Below are positions 1 to 5,758 of a stretch of DNA of 5,758 nt, piece by piece; within the stretch, counting starts at the first letter, position 1, and the number at the start of each line of letters is the position of its first letter. The position numbers were made by a program, and so were the translations under genes. The notes beneath the pieces were generated by a model, which was not told the origin of the DNA, did not search any database, and worked only from the letters and a program-made list of their open reading frames with translations. Where the stretch lies: contig PGXR01000188.1 in assembly GCA_002839245.1 (NCBI GenBank), positions 1-5,758 on the forward strand. The letters are read 5' to 3'. The stretch comes from Spirochaetae bacterium HGW-Spirochaetae-7 (GTDB taxonomy: Bacteria > Spirochaetota > Spirochaetia > Treponematales > UBA12059).

Positions 1-1
1 G

Positions 2-199
2 CATCTGGATTTCCTGCGCGACTCCGGCGCGATCCCCCGCGAGGTCGAAGGCCGCTACCTCGACGTCGCGCAAAAGCTCCTGGACCGCATCGCGCCGCTG
101 TTCGACGGCGTGGCGACGCAGCGCCTGCACGGCGACCTGCACCGCATGAACCTCCTCTGGCGTCCCGGCGAGGGGTTCCAGGCCATCGATTTCGACGAC
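2..199 (+). CDS. srkA: SrkA/YihE-like kinase, internal fragment (both ends missing)
   Basis: This is an open frame entering from the left edge (frame of position 2) that encodes about 66 residues. It carries the catalytic signature of the aminoglycoside phosphotransferase/choline kinase fold: HGDLHRMNLLW (residues about 46-56; catalytic loop HGDxHxxN, with the presumed catalytic Asp and metal-binding Asn) followed by FQAIDFDD (about 59-66; the metal-binding Asp segment equivalent to the DFG motif). The preceding helix (FLRDSGAIP, then LLDRIAPLF) and the RLHGD and ILW-like spacing match the SrkA (YihE) branch, a cytoplasmic Ser/Thr protein kinase linked to stress survival, better than antibiotic-resistance enzymes. 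That is from family memory. SrkA usually has HGDCH; here Leu replaces Cys. After FDD the expected continuation (GPAVQDLWMLL-like) is absent. The frame runs on without resemblance to a stop at 323-325, because from here the DNA is antisense to the editing gene. The N-terminus lies outside the window. The family is fairly sure, the exact subfamily less so. Confidence 0.75.
182..199. other. Junction point of two head-on truncated genes (probable chimera or inversion breakpoint)
   Basis: On the plus strand these 18 bases encode AIDFDD, the metal-binding segment of the kinase fragment. On the minus strand they encode VVEIDG, a conserved stretch just ahead of the zinc-binding Cys/His segment of AlaX/AlaRS editing domains. 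Family resemblance of the kinase stops right after this point going right, and that of the editing protein stops right after it going left. Two unrelated conserved motifs falling on the same bases in opposite strands is what a join through short shared sequence would leave. The actual shared stretch may be shorter than 18 bases. Confidence 0.7.
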
Positions 200-778
200 A
201 CGGAGCACGTCAGTCTCGACGCTCGGTTCCTTGCGGAGGGGAAAGGCACCGGCATCCTCCGGGGGACACAGATGGGTAATCACCCGGTAGTCATCCATGA
301 TGACGCGGTTGACCTCGTCCTCTAGCGTGTCGGCGCAGACCCGATCCATGGGCGGCAGGTCGACATCGATGGACGACCATCGCTCACCGAGATGAAACGA
401 AAGCGTGGTCCCGCCCAGGACCCGCGCGATAACGGCCGACAGCAGGTGCTGGGCCGAATGCTGCTCGCTGTGGTCGTTCCGGCGCGCAAGGTCGACGACG
501 CACCGTACCGTGGCGCCTACGGCCAACCCGGCGGCTTCAAGTTCCATGGCGGAGGCGGCGATCACGTGCACGACATCGTCGCCGGCTTCGAGTATCGACT
601 TGACGGGCAGTCCGGCGATGGTACCCGCATCGCACGGCTGTCCTCCGCCTTCCGGGTAGAACGGCGTCCCGTCCAGACGAACGCGGAAATCGCCGCCAGG
701 CTCCGTCTCTATCCCGACGACTGACGCGTCGAAAAAATTCGCGGAAGGATCATCATAATAGATTTTTCGCATCGACAT
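182..778 (-). CDS. Alanyl-tRNA editing protein (AlaX / AlaRS editing-domain family), 3'-truncated
   Basis: This frame encodes about 199 recognisable residues and stays open to the left window edge. Residues 38-52 (TPFYPEGGGQPCDAG) are the hallmark N-terminal block of AlaRS-type editing domains. Residues 107-111 (HSAQH, in EQHSAQHLLSAV) give the HxxxH pair of zinc-binding histidines. Residues 191-199 (VLRVVEIDG) lead towards the second zinc motif (CxxxH in a CGGTH-like context), which never appears: from 181 downwards the frame is only the antisense of the kinase fragment. The family hydrolyses Ser- or Gly-mischarged tRNA(Ala) in the cytoplasm. A product ending here would lack two zinc ligands, and I cannot tell whether the intact gene was a short AlaX or a longer DHHA1-bearing form. 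ATG at 778 is chosen, with a second in-frame ATG at 772 and a TTG at 802; none has a strong ribosome-binding site. The start lies 40 bases after the stop of the TPR lipoprotein gene, so it is probably cotranscribed. Confidence 0.82.
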
Positions 779-818
779 TGGTTGAAGATAGCATGGACAC
801 AAGTCCGCCGCAACCTTC

Positions 819-2183
819 CTAGCGCAGTCCGAAGTAATGCCGCTCGAGGTAGGCTACCCTGTCGGCAGCCTCCCGCCAGCGGGCGCTCCTCGGGTATTCG
901 TCGCGGACGCGGCGGAAGTTTTCCCAGGCTTTCCTGATGTTGCGAAACGGGGTGTCCTGCTCGTAGGCCAGCCCGTACAGGTAGAACACCTCGTCGTTGC
1001 CGTACGGGAAGAGAGACAGGTATCGGTCGAGCGCGTCTATCGCCGCCTGTACCCGCTTGGATTCGAGCTCGTCGCGTGCCAGCCGAACCAGGTTGGCGGG
1101 ATCGGCGACGGCGGGAACTGCCGGGGTGGAATCCGCCGGTACGGCAGCCGAGCCTGTCGCTGCAGTCGGGCCAGCCGCTGCCGTTAATGTTCCCGTGGGG
1201 GCCCTCGATCCCGGCGCGTCGGGGGTGGCGCTCGGCGAAGGCTTAGTTTCAGAAGGAATCGCCGGCAAGGTCTTCTCGGTGACGACTACCCGTACGAGGC
1301 TGGCCTCGGTCGACCGGTCGACTGGATTCTGTCTCTGGAAACGGAGCAGGTACTCGCCGGAACGCTCAGGATTCATCGCGAACACGGCCTGGGTATCCTC
1401 GAAGCGCCTGGTCTCGTAGCGCAAGCCGTCTTGCCCCGCTTCGTCGCCCAGGTAGACCCAGCCGGTACCGGGGAAGCGCAACTCGAAACGTTCTCCTCGG
1501 ACGGTCTCCACCCTGGTTTCGGCCATCGGTTTCGCGGAGGCGGCTACGACCGATTGGGCCGACGAAGAAGGCGGCGATGGCAGGACGACCACGGGCTTCG
1601 GCGCTTCTGCAGCGGGCGCTTCGGCAGCGGGCGCTGCCGCCGTTGCGGCGGGCTTGGCGACCGGCTTTGGAGCGGCGGGAGCTGCTGCCGGCTTTGGGGC
1701 AGGGGCCGCCGGTTTGGCGCTCGCGACGGCGGCAGGCTTTGCCGCGGGCGGAGGCGCGGGAGCCGCCGGCTCCGGCAGGGCTACGGAATGGAACGGCGCG
1801 GGCGGCAGCGAGGACAACACAGTGATGTCGGCGGGCACCGGGATGGGTGCCGGGACGGGCACCGGGACCGCGGCGAGGGTGCGAACAGGATGCGCTGGAG
1901 CTTGAGGTTCGTCGAGCTTCCGGAGCCCCGTCAGCGTAGCCGGCGCAAGCCGGTGCATGGCCGCGATTTCCGGCTGGATCGCCGGTTCGGCGACCACGTT
2001 CGCCAAGCCAGTTGCCGCGGGAGCATCCGGCGACGCCGTTCCGGTCGCCGGCGCTTCGGCAACAGGCGCGGCAGCGGGCTCGGAGACACAGGAAAAGCTG
2101 GAAAGCCCCAGAGCCGCGGCCACGAGGGCGACTACGGCGAGGCGGTTCAGGCGTTCAATCAACAGCGGCGAAAATGGCTTCAA
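819..2183 (-). CDS. Putative spirochaete-type TPR lipoprotein with long Ala/Pro linker
   Basis: The 454-residue product begins with a basic N-terminus, a hydrophobic core (about 15-28) and LSSFSC, so Cys32 could be lipidated. The Phe/Ser lipobox is poor by enterobacterial rules but fits the relaxed spirochaetal one. Residues 33-220 are low-complexity Ala/Pro/Lys/Val with VP and KPAA repeats, probably an unstructured periplasmic spacer. Residues 224-303 form a compact beta-rich segment (RFELRFPGTGWVYLG, then SGEYLLRF), followed by a second Ala/Pro/Thr linker (305-360). Residues 361-454 are helical and TPR-like (AAIDALDRYLSLFP; FYLYGLAYEQ; AWENFRRVRDEYPRSARWREAA), resembling BamD/YbgF-style outer-membrane-associated TPRs. 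Exact function is unknown; an envelope scaffold or assembly role is inferred. The start is TTG at 2183, chosen because AGGAAGG lies 6 bases upstream. This overlaps the preceding gene by 29 bases. An alternative TTG at 2162 overlaps that gene's stop codon but has no ribosome-binding site. Confidence 0.75.
   Translation of the reverse strand: MKPFSPLLIERLNRLAVVALVAAALGLSSFSCVSEPAAAPVAEAPATGTASPDAPAATGLANVVAEPAIQPEIAAMHRLAPATLTGLRKLDEPQAPAHPVRTLAAVPVPVPAPIPVPADITVLSSLPPAPFHSVALPEPAAPAPPPAAKPAAVASAKPAAPAPKPAAAPAAPKPVAKPAATAAAPAAEAPAAEAPKPVVVLPSPPSSSAQSVVAASAKPMAETRVETVRGERFELRFPGTGWVYLGDEAGQDGLRYETRRFEDTQAVFAMNPERSGEYLLRFQRQNPVDRSTEASLVRVVVTEKTLPAIPSETKPSPSATPDAPGSRAPTGTLTAAAGPTAATGSAAVPADSTPAVPAVADPANLVRLARDELESKRVQAAIDALDRYLSLFPYGNDEVFYLYGLAYEQDTPFRNIRKAWENFRRVRDEYPRSARWREAADRVAYLERHYFGLR
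1601..1630. repeat. 15-bp tandem repeat (two copies) in the lipoprotein linker
   Basis: Copies at 1601-1615 and 1616-1630 differ at one base (gcgcttctgcagcgg / gcgcttcggcagcgg) and encode the doubled AAEAP unit in the Pro/Ala-rich linker. The surrounding 1560-1780 is low-complexity GCx/CCx codons and is a likely site of length variation. Confidence 0.8.
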
Positions 2184-2670
2184 GCTCTGCCTTCCTGCGA
2201 CGGGTCAGCTCGGAGATGTCGACCTCGCCCAGGTCCGGGCTGACTGCGGCCGCATCCGCCTCAGTATACCTCGCCTTGGGTTCGAGCGCCAGCGGCAAGG
2301 CCGTCTCGCCCGCGCCAGGCACCAAGAGCATGGATGCAAGAGCCGGCCCGGAAGCCGGCACGCCGGATGATGAGGGAGAAGTGCCGGCGGCGAGTGCCTG
2401 CCCGGAACCACCCGCGCGAGAAGGCCTGCCGGACGCCAGAAGAATGACCAGGACAAGGCAGGCGGAAATGACGGCCACGGCAAGCGCCGCTATTCCCATG
2501 ACCCTGCGGGTCGTCACGTCGATGCCGCCAAGCACGGTCTGGAGCCGTTCCCTCTGCTTCGACATACCGCGCCCGACAACGCCAGCAACGCCGGCAATTC
2601 TAGTGGAGGTTCCCCCGGCAAGGCGTCTTATCGCGCTCGTGGCTGCCGCGAGGAAGGCGGGGCTCTTCAT
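2155..2670 (-). CDS. Hypothetical single-pass membrane protein downstream of smc
   Basis: I do not recognise this 171-residue protein. A basic N-terminal part (1-57, rich in Arg/Lys, with KQRERLQTVL at 38-47) precedes one strong hydrophobic segment at about 58-79 (VMGIAALAVAVISACLVLVI). A Gly/Ser/Ala/Pro-rich stretch (80-125) follows, then a charged helical C-terminus (about 147-170, EVDISELTRRRKAELEAIFA). By the positive-inside rule the N-terminus should be cytoplasmic and the C-terminal part periplasmic. ATG at 2670 shares ATGA with the smc stop codon, and a GGAG lies 5 bases upstream (2676-2679, minus strand), so translation is probably coupled to smc. Its last 29 bases overlap the lipoprotein gene. 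An internal ATG (Met36) is a weaker start. A membrane role next to an envelope lipoprotein is inferred from context only. Confidence 0.7.
   Translation of the reverse strand: MKSPAFLAAATSAIRRLAGGTSTRIAGVAGVVGRGMSKQRERLQTVLGGIDVTTRRVMGIAALAVAVISACLVLVILLASGRPSRAGGSGQALAAGTSPSSSGVPASGPALASMLLVPGAGETALPLALEPKARYTEADAAAVSPDLGEVDISELTRRRKAELEAIFAAVD
2190..2196 (-). promoter_or_regulatory. Ribosome-binding site for the TTG-started lipoprotein gene
   Basis: AGGAAGG on the minus strand lies inside the end of the upstream coding region, 6 bases before TTG at 2183. It is the main reason for accepting a TTG start and a 29-base gene overlap. Confidence 0.7.
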
Positions 2671-5600
2671 GCCTGCTCCGGCGCCTCGACGTCATCCGGT
2701 TCGATGTCTTCCGACTCGACGGCATTCGCCTCGACGTCATCCGGTTCGGCATCTTCCGGCGCGGCCATGTCAGCGGGCCCTGGTTCGGCTGTAGGCTCCG
2801 GCGCTGATTCAGGCTCGGTTTCGGCAGCGGCTGTTACCCTGACGGTGCGCTTCTTCGGCTCAGGCGCCTCGTCGAGCTCGCGGCCGGCTTCGTACTCCAC
2901 ATCCTCGTCGTCGTACGGTTCGGCAGGCGACAACTTGGCGAGAGGCTTGCCGTCGGAACGCTCGAGGCGAACCGCGATCACCTTGGTGACGCCCGATTCC
3001 TCCATCGTGACTCCGAGCAGCGAGTCCGCTCCGGTCACCGTTTTCTTGTTGTGCGTTATGACTATGAACTGGCTGGTCCTGCCGAACTCGCGGAGCAGGT
3101 TGACGAAGCGGATGACGTTCTGCTCGTCGAGGGCCGCGTCTATCTCGTCCAGGAAACAGAACGGCGACGGCCTGACCATGTAGGTGGCGAACAGCAACGC
3201 AATGGCTGTCAGGCTCTTCTCCCCGCCCGACAGCAGCGAAATGTTCTCCAGCTTCTTTCCCGGCGGCTGGGCGTATATCTCGATGCCCGATTCCAGGACG
3301 TGATCCGGGTCGATGAGCCGGAGTTCCCCGCGGCCGCCGCCGAAAAGCCTCCTGAACATGTTGTGGAAGTTCTTCTTGACGCGGTTATAAGTCGACAGGA
3401 ACATTTCCGCGCTCTCGTCGCGTATCTCCTGGGTAATGCGCCGCAAGTCGTCGCGGGCCTTCTGGAGGTCGCCGAGCTGGGTCGACAGGAACTCGTAGCG
3501 TTCCTTTACCTCGGCAAATTCCTCTGGAGCCATAAGGTTGACTGAACCGAGTTCCTTGAGCTTCTGCTTGCGCTCCGCCAGCTTGTCGCGCAGCTCCATG
3601 ACGGGGCTGCGGAGTTCGTACATCCGCTCCTCGAACTCGACGAGCTCCCTGCCGTACTGTTCGCGGAAGTTTTCCTTGACGTTTCGTATCTCCGTCTCGG
3701 TCTGCGCAAGTCCCAGGTGCAACCGCTCGAGCTCTGTCTGCAGGGACCCCAGCTTGTCTATCCTCTTCTTGAGCTCTTCCTGGCGTTTTCCGAGGTCGGA
3801 ATTCTTGAAGGCGATGTCCTTTTCGAGCCGTTCCAGCTCGGCGGTCAACTCGCGCCCCCGTTTCTCTATATCGATTATCTCCGTGTCAATCGACGTGAGG
3901 TCTTCCTCTGCCTCGGTTAGGCGGCGGACGTCCATGCCCGTCTCGTTGTCCAGGTCCCGGTGGTAACCTTCCTGGCTGGCTATCTCGCGGCGGATCATGG
4001 ACACCGACTCCTCGGCGGCCTGGATCTGGGTCTGCATGCGGATGCGGTTGCCGCGCAGTTCCTCGAGCGTCCTGCGGTATTCGTCGATGTGTACGGAAAG
4101 CTCGCGGTTCTCTTCGCGCAACGCCGCGATTCTCTCGCGCCGTTCGACTATGCCGTCCTTTATCCCGAGCAGCAGGGCGTCTATGGCCCGTTTCTTGGTG
4201 ATGATGCCCTCGGGCGACAGGAATTCGTCGATGAATGACGGAGTCGTCCTGCGGTACTGCTCGTAGCGGTCCTTGAGCTCCCTGGCCCTGTCCGAAGCCT
4301 CTGCCATCGCGGTGCCCGCGCTGACCATGAGCGCGCGCGCCTCGGCCGTGCCGTAGTCCTTGAGCTTCGCCAGGTCGCCCAGGATGGCCGCCTTGCCCGA
4401 AAGGCGCGCAATGATGCCAGCGATCAAGCTGTCTATCGCTTCCTCGGCGGCTTTCCGTTCGCTGGCCGAATAGCCCGAGTCACGCAGACGGGCGTCAAGT
4501 TCGCCTACGATGTCCTCGGTGATGCCGTCGAGCTCCACCTGGGCAGAAACCGCTTCGGTATCGTACTGGCCTATCTCCGACTCCGCCCTGGCGATTGCCA
4601 GGTCATTGGCGCGGATCCGCTCCTCGGCCGCCTGGATCGAGCCCTCGAAGCCGCTGATGTTCTTCTCTATCTCGGTGATCCGGCCCTTGTGGCCCCTGAG
4701 TATCTCGTTCTTTTCGTCCTCGTCCTCGCGCAGGGCCTCGATCTTCTCCGTCAGCGCGCGCAGCTTGATCCTCGCCTGGTCGATCTTGGCCCTGGCCTCG
4801 GAGACGCGCTCCGACAGGAGCTTGCGCTCCTTTTCCTTGCCAACCCGTTCGACGGCCAGGCCGTATACCGTCTTCTGTACGTCGACGAGCTTGGCCTCCA
4901 TCGAGTTGACGATGTCGAGGTTCTCCTCGAGCGACAGGTTGATGCCGTCGATCTGCTTCCTCAAGGCGTCCCTGTCGGTGGTTCTCGCCACGAGCTCCGT
5001 ATCGCGGCGCTCCTTCTCGTTGACGAAGCCGCGCAGCCGCAGGAGGTGCAGGTCGAGCTCGGTGTTGAATACGTCGTCGCGCAGCGATCGGTACGTCAGC
5101 GTCTTGTCGGCCTGGGATTTCAGGGTGTCGTGGCTGCGCTTTACCTCGCCGAGGATGCCCTCGACCTGGCGCATGTTCTCCTCGGTACGGTCAAGCTTTA
5201 TTTCGGCCTCGCGGGAGCGTGCCTTGTGCTTGGTTATGCCGGCGGCTTCCTCGAAAAGGTAGCGGCGCTCCTCGGGCTTGCTGGACAGGATCTGGTCTAT
5301 CCGGCCCTGTTCCATCACCGAATAGGCGCTCTTGCCGATACCCGTGTCCCAGAACAGTTCCTTGAGCTCCTTGAGCTTGGCGCTCTGGCCATTGATGAAG
5401 TATTCGCTGTCGCCCGAGCGGTAGAGGCGGCGCTTGATGGCGATTTCCGGCACGTCGAGCAACAGCTCGCCGCCCTCGTTCGATATGGTCAGCGTGACCT
5501 CGGCCACGTTGAGCGCCTTGCGGGTCTCGGTGCCGTTGAAGATGATGTCTTCCATCGATTCGGCGCGCAGCGACCTGGCCGACTGCTCGCCTACGACCCA

Positions 5601-5735
5601 TTTGATCGCGTCGACCACGTTTGACTTGCCGCAACCGTTCGGACCGAGCAGGGCCGAAATGCCCTCGGAAAAATCGACCTTTGCCCGGTCGGCGAAGCTC
5701 TTGAAACCGAATATTTCGAGGCTTTTCAGGAACAC
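2667..5735 (-). CDS. smc: Chromosome segregation protein SMC, atypical hinge region
   Basis: This is a complete 1022-residue SMC ATPase, the core of the SMC-ScpAB complex that loops and segregates chromosomal DNA. The N-terminal head has GPNGCGKSN (31-39, Walker A), FNGTE (66-70) and the Q-loop segment MEQGRIDQIL (141-150). The C-terminal head has LSGGEKS (835-841, ABC signature), FCFLDEIDAALD (859-870, Walker B with catalytic Glu, then D-loop) and ITHNKKT (893-899, switch His). All ATPase motifs are intact. Heptad-like charged helices fill about 170-405 and 520-775. The centre (about 405-520) contains no canonical SMC hinge with its conserved Gly motifs; it is helical, with the segment FIDEFLSPEGI at 501-511. 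Total length is below the roughly 1150-1200 usual for bacterial SMC. About 85 residues after the head form an acidic Pro/Glu/Asp tail. The start is GTG at 5735, with GAGGTG 7 bases upstream; the next residues (FLKSLEIFGFKSFAD) are the standard SMC N-terminus. It is first in the run of minus-strand genes here. Confidence 0.96.
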   Translation of the reverse strand: MFLKSLEIFGFKSFADRAKVDFSEGISALLGPNGCGKSNVVDAIKWVVGEQSARSLRAESMEDIIFNGTETRKALNVAEVTLTISNEGGELLLDVPEIAIKRRLYRSGDSEYFINGQSAKLKELKELFWDTGIGKSAYSVMEQGRIDQILSSKPEERRYLFEEAAGITKHKARSREAEIKLDRTEENMRQVEGILGEVKRSHDTLKSQADKTLTYRSLRDDVFNTELDLHLLRLRGFVNEKERRDTELVARTTDRDALRKQIDGINLSLEENLDIVNSMEAKLVDVQKTVYGLAVERVGKEKERKLLSERVSEARAKIDQARIKLRALTEKIEALREDEDEKNEILRGHKGRITEIEKNISGFEGSIQAAEERIRANDLAIARAESEIGQYDTEAVSAQVELDGITEDIVGELDARLRDSGYSASERKAAEEAIDSLIAGIIARLSGKAAILGDLAKLKDYGTAEARALMVSAGTAMAEASDRARELKDRYEQYRRTTPSFIDEFLSPEGIITKKRAIDALLLGIKDGIVERRERIAALREENRELSVHIDEYRRTLEELRGNRIRMQTQIQAAEESVSMIRREIASQEGYHRDLDNETGMDVRRLTEAEEDLTSIDTEIIDIEKRGRELTAELERLEKDIAFKNSDLGKRQEELKKRIDKLGSLQTELERLHLGLAQTETEIRNVKENFREQYGRELVEFEERMYELRSPVMELRDKLAERKQKLKELGSVNLMAPEEFAEVKERYEFLSTQLGDLQKARDDLRRITQEIRDESAEMFLSTYNRVKKNFHNMFRRLFGGGRGELRLIDPDHVLESGIEIYAQPPGKKLENISLLSGGEKSLTAIALLFATYMVRPSPFCFLDEIDAALDEQNVIRFVNLLREFGRTSQFIVITHNKKTVTGADSLLGVTMEESGVTKVIAVRLERSDGKPLAKLSPAEPYDDEDVEYEAGRELDEAPEPKKRTVRVTAAAETEPESAPEPTAEPGPADMAAPEDAEPDDVEANAVESEDIEPDDVEAPEQA
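2682..2771. repeat. 45-bp tandem repeat (two units) encoding the acidic SMC tail
   Basis: A 22-bp identical block (2682-2703 and 2727-2748) recurs with a 45-base period, and similarity continues beyond it. Each unit encodes 15 residues of the form E-D-x-E-P-D-D-V-E-A. The period is a multiple of three, so copy-number change would keep the frame and alter only tail length. Confidence 0.8.
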
Positions 5736-5742
5736 GTGATCG

Positions 5743-5748
5743 CACCTC
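5743..5748 (-). promoter_or_regulatory. smc: Ribosome-binding site for smc (GTG start)
   Basis: GAGGTG on the minus strand lies 7 bases before the GTG start at 5735. The remaining bases to 5758 show no promoter. A TGA at 5751-5753 in one minus-strand frame could be the end of an upstream gene, but too little sequence is present to say. Confidence 0.65.
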
Positions 5749-5758
5749 GTTCAAGCAT

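Noticed and set aside
2..181. Continuation of the editing protein frame on the minus strand to the window edge
   Set aside because: The frame is open, but the sequence has no CxxxH zinc motif or other family resemblance and lies exactly opposite the kinase catalytic loop, so it is antisense.
200..325. Continuation of the kinase frame on the plus strand to the stop at 323-325
   Set aside because: No kinase-like sequence follows FDD, and the bases encode the editing protein on the other strand.
392..724. A 110-codon plus-strand frame (and an overlapping one at 405-659)
   Set aside because: It is opposite the alanyl-tRNA editing gene, whose FYPEGGGQP and HSAQH motifs make the minus strand the coding one.
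779..818. Possible terminator or promoter between the lipoprotein and editing genes
   Set aside because: The 40 bases hold no convincing hairpin with a T-run and no clear -35/-10 pair.
1431..2243. A 270-codon plus-strand frame rich in Arg and Gly
   Set aside because: It is the antisense of the Ala/Pro-rich lipoprotein linker. Its composition follows from the complement of GCx/CCx codons, and it has no domain signs.
4689..5624. A 311-codon open frame on the plus strand, and another at 4510-5262
   Set aside because: Both are antisense to the intact, motif-rich smc coding region. Long antisense frames are expected from the skewed codon use of GC-rich DNA, and neither product shows recognisable motifs.

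Overview
The window (5758 bases, GC-rich) carries four genes on the minus strand, in the order smc, a small membrane protein, a Pro/Ala-rich TPR lipoprotein, and an alanyl-tRNA editing (AlaX/AlaRS editing-domain) protein. The genes abut or overlap: smc and the membrane protein share an ATGA, the next pair overlap by 29 bases, and a 40-base gap follows with no visible terminator. This looks like one transcription unit read from right to left. The promoter lies outside the window, to the right of smc.

The organism is probably a GC-rich member of the Spirochaetes. This is inferred from how the SMC protein reads from memory (short arms, atypical centre, treponeme-like head sequence) and from the relaxed lipobox (Phe before Ser-Cys) of the lipoprotein. 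It was not tested by a search.

Right part (2667-5735): a complete smc gene with both ATPase half-heads intact but no recognisable canonical hinge, and with an acidic repeat-containing C-terminal tail. Middle (819-2670): a 171-residue single-pass membrane protein, then a 454-residue putative lipoprotein. The lipoprotein has a long Ala/Pro/Lys linker, a compact beta-type domain and a C-terminal TPR-like helical region. Left (1-778): the 5' two thirds of an alanyl-tRNA editing gene on the minus strand runs head-on into the middle of a SrkA/YihE-type kinase gene on the plus strand. Both lose their family resemblance at the same 18 bases (182-199). This is the signature of an inversion junction or, more likely, a chimeric join made during amplification or assembly.

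The genes do not form an obvious new pathway. SMC acts in chromosome compaction and segregation, the two envelope proteins are of unknown role, and the editing protein hydrolyses mischarged tRNA(Ala). The points most worth a second look are the atypical SMC centre and the junction at 182-199. I see no CRISPR array, RNA gene, insertion sequence or defence system.
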